A stretch of DNA of 64,000 bases from Hormiphora californensis (lineage: Eukaryota; Ctenophora; Tentaculata; Cydippida; Pleurobrachiidae): positions 2,676,391 to 2,740,390 of the forward strand of contig CM035362.1 of assembly GCA_020137815.1 (NCBI GenBank). Direction: 5' to 3'. Below are positions 23,608 to 35,835 of this stretch, in pieces. A program made the translations under genes and the position numbers. The first letter of the stretch is position 1. Every line of letters starts with the position of its first letter. The notes below the pieces were generated by a model. It did not search any database. It was not told the origin of the DNA and saw only the letters and a list, made by a program, of their open reading frames with translations.

Positions 23608-24690
23608 GAACAATAATAATAATAATAAAGGGTTTTTAGTATACCGCTCAGTCCAGACAGGGCTGGATCATTGACATGAGTCCAACACTGCTCAGATTCA
23701 GAGCGGTACACCAAGATTGTTAATATCCTGACTCACTTAGAACAAAATAGACACATCGACTGATTATATACTCCAAAAAAATTGAAAAAGTCTAAGGAAA
23801 AACGGGACACATAAACTTCTGGAAAACAACTTGTTAGCTGAAATTAAATAACAGACTATAAATCGGGATAACAAAGCCAGCAGCCCTCATGCTACAAACA
23901 AAAGTCAGCTCAACTGCATCAGCAGCCCCCCTGCTATAATAGCCCTAGGAAGGGAAAAAGTAAGGAATTGCTATGCTAGAATTGTCTGCTCGACACGGGA
24001 AAGGGGAAGGATAGGGCACCTCCGATTACAACTCTGAAGCAGATCCGAATGCCTCCTGAAATAACCTTGTCTTTAGTCTTGTCTTAAACAGATCAACAGG
24101 ATGAACTGATCTGAGCTCAAGGGGGAGATCATTCCATACATCAGGAAGAAACACCGAAAGTCTCCTTCGACGCAACTTCGAGTTTGCATTGATACTTGAC
24201 AGTTTGGGATATTTTAGCCGGAAAAAGTCTGGAACAGTTGTAGCCCTCGTCATCCTCAGTGATCCATATTCCTCATCCCTAGGTACCAGATCCAACAAGT
24301 ACCTAGGGGCAGTTCCTCGAACAATCTTGTAAGCCAGCAGACATGCCTTAAAAGTTAATCTCTGCTGTATCGGAAAAATGTGAGCCTCCTTGAAATACTC
24401 CATGTAATCATCTTGATGACCATTCAGATTAAAGACAAACCGTATACAGGAGTTCAGAGTCTTCTGTAGATTTTGAAGGATTCGCTGTGGCAGTCCATAG
24501 TACAAGATATTACAATAGTCAATCTTTGATATCACCAACTGCTTTACAAGAAGGATCTTAGTACTCTTGTCTAGGCACTTGTTAACTTGCCAGAGGTTCT
24601 TCAGCATCAGTCCACATTGTCGTTTCACATTATTTACCTGACGCTCCAGCGTAAGGTGATCATCAAGTAGTACTCCTAGAACAGGAAAAC
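23608..24690 (-). mobile_element. Truncated LINE 3' end (CR1/L2-like reverse transcriptase C-terminus)
   Basis: The open frame ending at 24026 encodes the region after the palm/thumb of a non-LTR retrotransposon polymerase: LGVLLDDHLTLERQV, then KIDYCNILYYGLP, then a C-terminal domain ending in FKTRLKTRLF. Upstream of about 24690 the similarity is lost (5' truncation). Downstream is a 3' UTR with matching GCGGTATAC/TACCGCTCTGA motifs and a short ATT microsatellite tail (about 23608-23628), like the copy at 51430-52121. Clade assignment from memory of motif style. Confidence 0.8.
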
Positions 24691-25638
24691 TAATAACAAA
24701 CAACAGCATATATAACATTACCACTGCTGAATCAAGCCCACACATTTGATATAGCGCAGTATCATTGTGATACACAGGGTGCTATCAAATCTTGATTCAG
24801 CACCGTCTGCCGCGGCAGATGCACAATGGTATCGAGTGAAATAAGCAAGCCACCCTTACAAATAATACTGGCTCGGGTTACCTACACACACAAATGTGTA
24901 TTGAAGGCGGCCTATCTTTATTTCCTATCAGGTTAACACTTTATCTTGGGTCGATAAACCACCTGGGCCACCTAGCTGGGAGGTGACAGATATGTAGGAT
25001 GAAGTTATTGAAACACATTCTCTTCAAATTTCATTTATGTAGGCCATAGTTGATAGTTATTAGATGGGGACGATCAGGCGAGAAGCACAAACCATTTTAT
25101 AGACTATAAAGTATTCCTACTACTATACGTACGTCCTGTTTCAATATGTGCACTATATTTCATATTCAATTTTCACTAGAAATGAAATTACAAGGTTATT
25201 ATGTGCGAGAAAAAAATGAAATGAATGGGCACCGTTATATACACACGTGCTAAAATGAATCTTAGAAATGGAGAGTGAGGAAGAGAGAGATGGAGAGAGT
25301 GAGATAGGTGCAGATAGAAAAGAGAGAGAAAGGCCCGAGAAAGGGAGAGGGGAAAGAAAGAGAGAGAGAAAGGGAGAGACTAGAGAGAGAGGGGGGACAT
25401 TTTGGCTAATGACTGAAGTTCTCACTCTCTTTGAGATGTTCTAAACCGCATATTATAAAATATATTTTCATGAAATTGTACTAATTCGATAACTCATTGG
25501 AAATACGTAATACATAGCAGGTAAAAGGAATATTCAAACTTCAAACAGAGTAAAACTGCATCCAACTATAGGATTACATCATTAGGATAACCTTACATTT
25601 CTAATCTGACCTAACCACATTTCTATTCTTGATTTCAG

Positions 25639-28600
25639 GTCAGTGCATTACTAAGACAGCCAATAGATAACATAAAGATACACCAAGATGAGGATGAAAA
25701 GATAAAGGATAACATTATCGGACAGGTACTGCAGCAGGCCCAGTTTCCATCGACTGTTCTTTCCCGATCCTCGGGTTTTGATACAAATACATTTTTTCAT
25801 GCCAATCGAATGCACTCTAAGAGCGCCGCTCTTTCCACCTTAGGGCCATGATCAGTAACCGCCAAAGCACTATTCAAAAAGTATTTCCCCATTAGGTATA
25901 CCACACGTCAGCTCGGTATACGTTTCGACCACAAGATTTTATTGACGATCTAACACCTTTATCTGACGGACCTCTCCCACCCTCTCCCCTTCCCCTGTTC
26001 CACACCCCGACCCGGACAACAGGGAGACAAACTGCATCACCGACTGTAAGTTTTACCTAGTTTAGCTAGAACTACGGGCGTTTCTAATATTATATTTATA
26101 TGGCAACACGGGTTACATATGATACACTCTCTGACTTGAGCCCTAACAACAACCTTGTCTCCCTACAGGTCTCCTACAGGTCGCTTACACCCCGTTCTAC
26201 ACCCTCCCACTACTCCCTACGCTCAACACCCTCCCTCCGTTCTACTCCAACTCACTACTCCCTCCGTTCCTCAAATACCTCAAGGACACCGACACAATCT
26301 CCAACATCCATCTGCCACCGATCTTACTCAAGTAGAGCAGATACAACTTCTTACAGACTAAACGGTTCAGTAAATAGTAGAGCAGATACAACTTCTTATA
26401 AACTAAACAGTTCAGCTACATCCTACCGGCCTCCTTCAGACAGATCCGTTACATCAGTTCCATCTTACTACCAGTATAGTTCACACGTGCCAACCAGTAG
26501 GACAGTTAGTGCCTGCTCGGACCACTCTAATTACCAAACTAAAAACCTAACCTCCCATCATCGAGGATCATCTAAACAACCAAATTTCCTGCCAACTCGA
26601 CTGATTAGTGAGTCTCCTTCTCAGCCTGATTCTCTTGAGACTTCCTCACTGACATCAACCAGACCGGGGAAACGAAGAAATATGGTCGAGGTAAGTTTGA
26701 CAAATCATAGCTATTCTCTCTTACTGAACAAGTCGCAAGTTCTGTCAGAGCATTGGCCTGGCAGCACAAGTAAGACTACTCTCAGTGGTGGTCACTGGGG
26801 GTTAAAGTTATTTATAAGAATTTGAAGTCGGTACAGATCAATCGCAAATTAAATTCGAAAACATCACAGCATGCTTATGAATTTTCATGGAAGTACCGTG
26901 CACTCAGTTTCTTAATGCACGCTAGAAATTTGAGGGAACAAAACATGAGATATCTTAGAAGTAGCGAGATCGGGGCAGGGAGAGAGGGCGACAATGGGAC
27001 CGTGAGAAGGTAGTCGACAAGATCATGATGCTTTGCTTGATACTCTGAACATCTTACAAAATGTTGCAAAATGTTGAGAGTGTCAAGCGAAGCAGCAGTC
27101 ACCACTGGCAGTGTCAAAACACAAACGCCATCATCGATCAAATCAAACCTGTTTATACAGCTCTCAAACATATTTCGTATCAAAGTTTCAACAACTCAAT
27201 TATTCATTCAGGACAAGTCTAGTCAGGGGTACTACTACAACCGTCCAGCATCCTGTGCACTACGGAATGTACGGAATGTACAGCAGTCAATAATGTTACT
27301 CGACAATATCGTGCGAGGAAAACGGTGAGTGGATCAGATCAGAGATCGAGATCAGAGATATTATCAATATCATAGATCAGATCATAGACCATAGATCAGA
27401 TCAGTGATTCAGATCAGAGTACACACTGTTACTCAGCAGCTATTTTCTAGAGTATAATGGAATGTGTCTCATTTCTCAAGCGACTAGAGAAACTATAGAA
27501 TGAGATTCTCATTGAGACTTGAGAAACTTAGCTACACTGTACAATAAAACCTAACTGGATATCATTCAGGTCCAACCAATCGATATCTGGCCGATCGAGA
27601 ACTGAATCAAGATCGGATCTTTGTTCCCTTGGAGGATCTGAACTGAGCTCAATCCGTGGTGGCACCATGAGGGGATCTGAACAGTGCTCAGTGAGGGGTT
27701 CTGAACAGTGCTCAGTCAGGGGATCTGAACAGTGCTCAGTCAGGGGTGCCAGTGATTCCTGTTCGGTTCGATCTGTTAGCAATACAACAACAGGAGGGGG
27801 AGAGCCTGACATAGTGACATTGGTAAGAGAGTTGACACAGCTGTTACATTACTACATAAACCTTGCTACAAGAGTTGTATAGTAGAAATAAAGAGTGGTA
27901 TGGTGCAAATATCACAGTGAACCTGGCAGGCCAATGCTCTGACAGAGTGAACCGGTAATCAGATAAGCTAGAAAACTAGGAAAAGGTTAAAAAGCTAGAA
28001 AATGTGGTAGGCTATAAGGGAGCAATTGTATTGGTCATTAGCCTTACAGCTGCTACCTCCCCTCTTCCCACATCTCAACTTCAAAGAAAACTAAAACCAG
28101 CGTGATACCATTGCCACCTGTTCACCCTGCTCAATCTCGCTCACTATATGTATCACCAAGACTAAAGCCAGCTGCGCGCCAGAGCTATTATAGAACTTCA
28201 ATAACAGCTTCCTTTCTCAGTTCTCTACTGCAGGAACTATTATAGAAGTCTCATGTAGAGAACTGGCAGCGGCAGAGCTGGATAGTGCTGAGTGCAGATA
28301 GATCATGTCATGTAGAGAACTTATCGGGCGAGAAAAATAGGTTAAAGCGCAGTACGAATGATCTAAGCTGTGGGAAATTGAATAATATATGGGAGAGAGA
28401 AGTGAGAACGATTTCCCTCAGTCGCTACCCTCTCGTAACCATGGCAACAATCGCATCACATATCACTTACTACCGATTTGTTACCAATATATAACGGAGC
28501 AGTCTTCTATAAAACTCTCTCCCTCACTCCCTCAACTCTCTCTCAGGTGCCATTTGTAGATCCTGTCCTGGCATACCGGACATCCAGCGCTTGCCGGAGC

Positions 28601-31600
28601 AACTTCAGGACTCTCTCTACAATAACACAATTCAGAAGGGGTGTGGATTTACACAGGGACAAGAACCTGAGTTTTACATCACTTAGACGATCAGGTATAT
28701 CAAAAGAGCAAAATGAGGGAAGCAATATATTTACCATCTGTCAATGCGATGCATGACCACTCTCCTCGCTCCGCTCACAAGAGCGAAGCGGACAAGAAAG
28801 GGACAAAGGGTCATATGGCCCTGTTGTGTTTCCCAAACCCGAAAAAATAAATATCTTCCTATTATAGGTAGTACACTATCACTGAAAAGTACAACATCAC
28901 AAGCCTCTGAAGCAGAACTCCAGGCCATCAAGGAGGAATTCAGGAGGAGGGTCAGAAGGGAACACTGGCTGCCATCAACCCTTTATTCCGATGTTTACTC
29001 AACGGACATGCATTCTACAACTACCACTGCTAGTTCAACTAATAATAACAAGATCAATCTCCTTCCCTCTACATTGTGAGTAATAATGAAATCTTACAAG
29101 ATACTAGACATAAAGTTGGGGCAATCTCAAGAACGAAATTGCGGAGTGGGCCCGCTAGCAAAGATATACTAGGCTGTCCAGTAAATAATTTCGTTGGGCT
29201 TTTCTGGGAAAATGGTTTAAGATAGAGCAAAATGGACTTCACCACTGTTTTTAGCACTCGATTTTGAACCGGAATACAATGCCTGATATCGGTATGTGGT
29301 TGTTCTCGGTTCCCAACAGGCTATTTTCTCTGCCCCACTTTTGTTGCTGCTGCACGGGGTTACCGAAGTTTTCTAAACGCTGCCCTATGAAAACTGGTTC
29401 AGTCTTTTTAGCTCCTATGGTGCTTAATCGATAGCAAATTGTCTAAGGATGACCTATGTTTGCGATTTTAGGCTCTAGGTGTTGACTTTTAACCTCTAGA
29501 ACAGTTAATGTAACATGAAAAAGCGTCAAAGTGCAAAAAAATTGGGCCTGTTTTACGGGTATTTTTGTAAACATCAATAACTCACTTTTTAAGTCAACCA
29601 ATCACATAATTGGGTTCACTACGTCTTAGAATTGACTTAGAACTAACTTTTACTGAAGAGTTTTTGATTATAAGCCAATCCTGATAAGACCCGGAAGTGA
29701 AAGTTTCTAACTTTGACCAAAAATTTTTGGAAGCCCATTGCTCATTGAAAAATAAAGATAGGATCTTTTATTACATCTCAAACGAAAGATAATTGTCTAA
29801 TGAACAAGCTTGATGCAACAAAACATCACTCATGTACAATTTTCAAGAAGTACAGGAGGTTTAGTACTAAAACTCGAAAATCGTGATTTTCCATATGCAG
29901 CAGCAACGAGAGTGGGTTATAGAAAGAGGCCTCGTGGGAACCGATAACAACCACATTCCGATATTAGGCATTATATTCCGATACAAAATCGAGTGCTAAA
30001 TACAGTGGTGAAGTCCATTTCGCTCTATCTTAAACCATTTTCCCAGAAAAGCCCAACGAAATTATTTACTGGACAGCCTAGTAGATATATAATATCAGAC
30101 AAGAATAATTGCCTTATCTGATAACCCTATCTAGGCCCTAGGGCCTATCTATGTATAGAGAAGGGCCTATCTGCAGATTCACTGCCAAAACTTAACCATC
30201 AGATATCTGACGGCTTTGACAGTGAATAACAACTATAGATACTTATAACTAAGCGATTGAGATAATGATTCTCTTTCTCGTGCAGACATAAGGAGCAATA
30301 GAAGTCAGATGGAGTTTTGTAAAATGAATTGTTGAGTTAACAAGCATTATAGAGAATCGCGTGATATCATTGTAAATTACAGAGGGAGATAGCCCCCCCC
30401 CCCATTGTGATGGAATTACATCTTTCTCTGCAATATTCGAACTTCAAAACTATTCAATCATTCAACTTACAAATTCCTGAATCTTGAAGTGGGACATATT
30501 TTCTCAAACACCATTTCTAGGTACGAGGACATCTATTCTACGACTACAACTACCAGCTCACTAGACCGCACAAGGGGAGCTGGGGTTCCTAGAAGACTCT
30601 TTAGAAGACAGTCAACTGTGCCCGAACAAGTGAGTAAACAGGCCAGGTCAGATGAGTAAACAGGTAAACAAGTCAGCTTTAGGTCAAGTGAGATACACAA
30701 GGTAACTCTGTTGCCAAGTGAGATACACAAGGTTATGTTACAAGCTAGACAACGTGGCAATTCAGTAAAGTGGGGCGGGTGATAGAAGTGCGAGTGTATG
30801 TTGGTTACGTGTGACGTGTGTCTGTGATATCTGTAATCTGTCTGTATCTGTGAGCTACCGCCTACCTATCCTGTCTGTCTGGGAAACTGTCTTCAGACGA
30901 CACATGCAATGTTAGAAAGTTGTGTACCTACTACACAGTGTGTGCCGCACTACTGTCTAGTACTGCAACATATGTTCACATTCAATGCCACAGTACATAC
31001 TACTACAGTCGGACCCCGATTTACCGGGCCCCGATTTACCGGAACCCCGATTTACCGGGAGAATAATCTTCCCCGGAAATAGGAAATTAACAGTATTTGA
31101 CCCCGATATAACGGGCACCCCGATTTACCGGGCAAAACCCTTTCCCCCGAGCATCCCGGTAAATCGGGGTCCGACTGTATACTATTTACTACAAGCTCTT
31201 TGAAATTGAGAATTACGAAAACAAGTTATTGGAGGTGTTGATCTGTCCAGTGTACAACAAATTAATACACCTCAAATACCTTTTTATACCTCTCTTTTCC
31301 TTCCCTGCATTGAAATGGGCGATGTATTCCTCTCCCGCAAGTTTAATTTTCGCCCCTATATCCCATTCCCCTGGCTCTCTCACCTCATTCTAAATCCGCC
31401 TCACCCGACTCTAAAATCCCCTATCTCACTTCCTCCCCGACTCTAAAATCCCCTATCTCACTTTCTCCCCCACTCTAAATCTCACTTCCTCCCCCACTCT
31501 AAATCTCACTTCCTCCCCCACTCTAAATCTCACTTGCTCCCCCGCTCTAAATCCCCTATCTCACTTCCTCCCCCGCTCTAAATCCCCTATCTCACTTCCT

Positions 31601-34276
31601 CCCCCACTCTAAATCCCCCAATCTCACCCATATTACTCTCTCAGGAGCACAGCGAGATAGAGAAGGTGTGTATTGAGAAATGGCTGAATACTCAACCAAC
31701 CGCAGAACACGACCCCAGCAACATCCCAACCCTAGGTAATTGGAAGCATGCCAGAGCTCAGACATTTTTCATCAGTTAAATTGCAAATAAACCCCTCGGG
31801 CCTCGGCTGCACAAATATTATGTCCCCCTGCTACTGCTGCAAAAAGTCTGAGGTTAGCAGGCCACCTGTTATGGTGTCATGCCTGGTGTTTCTGGAGAGA
31901 GTTGTAGTAATCTCTCGATAACACCCCTTTAACACAACAAGTTAGCACATGAAAAGCTTGAAAAAAGGAATGAAACATTAACTTAGTAAGGATTATAATG
32001 GAAGACAATAGCCAATAATTTCAAAAAATATGGGACTCTAGGTGTTCAAAGAGTACACAGCTGGTGTGACCATGTTATGCTAAAAGGGAGCCATTGATAT
32101 AGAGGTCACGTTTTATCGGTTTAATTCGATGTGGATAATTCGTTTTTCGCACCACTCTGTCTCTCTCTCTCCCTCACTCGAGTGAGAGTGCACACTCTCT
32201 CCCTCACTCTTTTTCTTATAGTAGTCCCCACTCTCTTCTTCATTCTCTCTCTCTCTCTAGTCGCCACAGCATTTCCCAATATACCCCCTATCCCCTCTCC
32301 CTCCTTCTTCCTCAGGTGGCCCTTCAAATGTGAGTTGGTACTTTAGCACACGATCCCTGGGAGACCCAGAGAGTGACCCGGAACAGTGGGACGACCTACT
32401 GCTGGGGACATCCTACACACGGCGGGGTGACAAGGAGGATGGGAAGAGGAGGCAACCAGATCAACTACCTGAGAGAGATGCCAGCAATACTAATGATGTA
32501 AAGGTGGGTATGGCAGTGATGAGTTGCTAGGTAGACAGTGACTAGCTTATATAGACTCTATCTGTATAATAACTCTCTATAATAAAGAGTTATTATACCA
32601 GTCCCTTGGTCCCCAAGAATTCTAGAAATCTAAGAAGGTGCAGTAGAAAGATAAGTCAGCTAGCTAGGGGGGGGGGGGGGGGTTGGGCGGGTGGTGGCCT
32701 TGATAAAAAGAAGCTGGGGCCTGGGGCCCCTTTGATAAAAAGAAGGCGTGGTTCTATGACCTAATGACACGTTCAAATAATCTTATATCACGTCCAAAGG
32801 ATGACCTAACATGTAGGCCCTTATTTTGTGTATATACACAAAATAAGGGCCTACTATATACACTTCACTAATTCTCTCCCCTCTCTCCTCCAGAATTCAC
32901 CTCCAAGATATAAAGGGAACAACAGTAGCACTAGCACGGGCGACATGGCATCTCCCCTGGACGATTACATGTGTAACTGTCAATTCTCTGAGCCCTGTAT
33001 TATCCACGAGAGCTCTTTCCAACAAGAGGATGTTTCACTTCACGATGATAACGGTTACTATGGTTACCATGGTAACAGTTACCATGGTAACTCAGAACAA
33101 AGTTACCATGGTAACTCAGAGCATCAAACAGGAGAAACAGATTGGAGTGTAAGCGAGGAGATGCAGACGATGGTACCATCCACAGTACACGGCATCACTG
33201 ATGATGATGATTTGACATCTGGACAGACGCTTTCCAGTGAGGAAAATGATCCCTTGTTATGTTCTAACCCTCCTTTACCGGGAAGCAATGACACAGGGTC
33301 GAACAAGGCAAACGATTCCCATGGTCTACCAGATAGTCAGTTTCCAGAAGCAGAGAGAAAAGTGGAGAATTTAACTGGAGAAGTTACAGAAGAAAACACT
33401 GTTTGTCATGAGCAATTAGACGATAGACCGGAAATTGCAAAACCAGATGAAAATCAGGCGGCAGATTCTCCGAAATTGGTCAACAATCAGGAAAACCAGC
33501 TTTCAGAGAAAGACAGAGAGATTGAACAACCGGCAAATGATAAAACTAACTCTGAAATAGATACCAACAAATCACTGCCAACTATCACCTTCCAGTCACC
33601 ATCACCAGTAAACCCTTGTTCATCACCTTCTAATCACTCCGAGATCGGGCTTGAAGACACACTAAAACATGGTGAAACAAATCAGTGCCGCTCGCCACCC
33701 TGTACTAGTTCTATAATAACAGATCTCGGCTCAACATCTCACTGTATAACAGCCGAGGTTGCCGATCATATACTGGAAGAAATACCAGAGTTAAATGGCG
33801 GGAGTTGTAGCATGGTAGATGATGAGGAAGAGAGACCTCAACACTCGCCCGGAGAAATACCACAGTATAATAATACCATTCTATCACCCCTACCTGCAGA
33901 GTCGTTTACTACACCAGTCTCGCCACAACTAACTGAACTAGCTATATCTCACATATCGCCCCTAGCTGAGCTCCCAGTCTCGCCCCTACCTGACTTTTCG
34001 ACTGCCCTGGACACTGAGCTTCCTACCACTCCAGTGTCGACCCTACCTGAGATCTCTGTCCCAGTATCGCCCCTACCTGACCTTTCTACACCCCAGGACC
34101 CAGGCATCTCTATCAATACCCCAGTATCGCCCCTGCCCCAGTACTTGCTAGATGACATCCCTAATGTAAAATCCCCGCTATGTGGAGGAACAGGGTCAGA
34201 GACAGATAGCTTCTTCTCGGAAGAGGATAATAATTCAGTGATTGGTGGAATTGTATCAGGAATTGTGGGGCTGTGA
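25639..34276 (+). CDS. Large Ser/Thr/Pro-rich protein of unknown function (5' end not found)
   Basis: Eleven consecutive exons with matching phases: 25639-25725, 25896-26045, 26169-26690, 27212-27324, 27570-27822, 28547-28694, 28868-29075, 30521-30629, 31645-31735, 32316-32503, 32894-34276. They encode 1083 residues to the stop; the first exon begins after an acceptor, so at least one upstream exon is missing. I recognise no domain. Visible features are low-complexity Ser/Tyr/Thr runs (YSLRSTP, SRADTTSY), four in-frame RGSEQCSV repeats (27665-27745), two YSTTTT-like segments on either side of the exon 7/8 junction, YHGNS repeats (33050-33125), and a C-terminal run of PVSPLP units (33890-34150). 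The protein looks intrinsically disordered, perhaps a cytoskeletal or signalling scaffold; that is inference. A mariner-type element lies in the intron before exon 8. Confidence 0.85.
29169..30081. mobile_element. 913-bp mariner-like foldback element with about 150-bp inverted ends
   Basis: The ends CTAGGCTGTCCAGTAAATAA recur inverted, followed by matching sequence over roughly 150 bp on each side, and are flanked by TA (29167-29168, 30082-30083). The TIR style and TA target fit Tc1/mariner. The central ~600 bp has no transposase ORF. It lies in an intron of the unknown large gene. Confidence 0.9.
31006..31177. mobile_element. Palindromic MITE, pogo/Tc1-mariner-like (copy 3)
   Basis: CAGTCGGACCCCGATTTACC at one end, GGTAAATCGGGGTCCGACTG at the other, TA on both flanks (31004-31005 and 31178-31179). 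The interior repeats the CCCCGATTTACCGG end motif four to five times, so this copy is 172 bp instead of 85. Confidence 0.9.
31385..31625. repeat. CT-rich tandem repeat
   Basis: Repeated ATCTCACTTCCTCCCCCACT, with or without CTAAATCCCCT, giving units of about 24 and 33 bp. It is intronic and directly precedes the acceptor of the next exon (31645), so it may act as an extended polypyrimidine tract. Confidence 0.8.
33258..33311 (+). mobile_element. GTTCTAACCCTC-family element inside a coding exon
   Basis: Within the last exon of the unknown large gene the sequence TATGTTCTAACCCTC is followed by a short interior and GGGTCGAACAAGGCAA. The same outer sequences are found at 4550-4621 in a non-coding intron. 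It is read in frame as part of the protein (CSNPPLPGSND), so it looks like an exonised transposon fragment. Confidence 0.6.
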
Positions 34277-34450
34277 TTGGTGGAATTGTATCAGGAATTG
34301 TGGGGCTGTGATTGGTGGAATTGTGTCAGGAATTGTGGGGCTGTGATTGGTGGAATTGTGTCAGGAATTGTGGGGCTGTGATTGGTGGAAACTGGAATTG
34401 TGTCAGGAATTGTGGGGCTGTGATTGGTGGGGCTGTGATTGGTAGAATTG
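34239..34450. repeat. 35-bp tandem repeat overlapping the stop codon
   Basis: Units of GATTGGTGGAATTGTATCAG plus GAATTGTGGGGCTGT, about six, start within the last codons of the large unknown protein (VIGGIVSGIVGL) and continue into the 3' UTR. Since 35 is not a multiple of three, the copies are not all in the coding frame. Confidence 0.9.
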
Positions 34451-35315
34451 TTGGATTGTGATGTATTTTAACTTATGAATTTCATGAACTTATGTGTTGT
34501 GCATTTTAAAATTTAATCTAACATAATGATGAGCCGCTTCGTTTTTAATGACTAATTAGAGAGCTAACTTTAGAGATTTGGCCTCTAGGCCATCTTGTGG
34601 GTTGAATTGTTCAATGAAAAATGTTCATATAAAAATAAATAAATACTTTACACAGTGCCAAGCGACTCAACTTGTGGGTTGGAAGTGGCAGGCATAAAAA
34701 AACAACAAAAAACCGGAAACCCTCTACAATTTGACAATGTTGTTACAGGGTGACAAAAATAACAACAATGACACAATGAACAGGAACTGGGTAGTACAAA
34801 CAAAAGAAGCCCGGAGGAACAGAGAGGGTGGAGCAAGGCAACCCGGCGGACAAAAGAAAAAGGAAGCACAAGTGAATGGAAGGTTCACACAACGCGCCAC
34901 TGAGCGCGCACACGCGCCACAAATTTCTGTTGGGAGGTACCGCGCGTCACGTACATGAAAGTACAAATGTGTGACCGACATCTTATAACTGGGACATGTA
35001 GGTGGAGACTCTGTAGCATGTCTATATTGGACACTGACACGGGAAACTGTAAGAATGCAATGATGTTCGATTCTGTGGAATTGTTTTCAGACTGAGATAA
35101 ATCAAAAAGATAAAAAGAGGTTTGGGGGTTTGGTAAATAAATTAGCTGTAACACAAAGTGAGAAATATATCCTTCAATCAACAATAGAGCCTTATATTAA
35201 CATCTCATAACAGATGGGACCCACAAATCTCCCATAACCACACTCATAATAGATTTAGAGAAATTAAAAACAACTGATATACATATCTGATATATACAGT
35301 CTCTCTTTCTCTCTC
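34451..35315. other. Intergenic, 3' ends of two convergent genes
   Basis: Holds the 3' UTRs of the unknown large gene and of the dehydrogenase gene. AATAAA-like signals occur near 34634. No supported exon is seen. Confidence 0.5.
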
Positions 35316-35766
35316 TTAATACTTATAGAACCCTTCCCCAGACTTAGCACCAAGCTTTCCTTCTGATACAAGTTTCTCAAGGGTAGCAGGAGGTTTGAAC
35401 AGCTCCACCTCTGGGTATTTCTCATTCCATCTGAAATAAAGGAGGGTCAGGTGAGGTTAGTATACTTGTAACATTACACCCTGTAGGCTGTTAGAATGTA
35501 CCAAACTACAACATTAATTTTATACACGACATGCTATAATAACTTTTGGCCACTCTTACACTATAATAACATGATAAAAGTACAACAACTTTACACACAA
35601 ACCTACCCTGCACAGCCATGCACGAAGCAGTGCAGTTTGTGTGTGTGTGCGAGGGGTAATCGATTGTTGATACTGTAATGCACAAATAAAACAACTTTAG
35701 ACGTTGCTGCTAGGCTACAATTTGTAAAACAAACACACAGACATACACACAGGGTAGTGAGTGAGA

Positions 35767-35835
<69 letters not shown>

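Noticed and set aside
34648-35184. Overlapping small open frames on both strands after the large gene
   Set aside because: Opposite-strand overlap, no motif and no matching splice sites; probably 3' UTR DNA.
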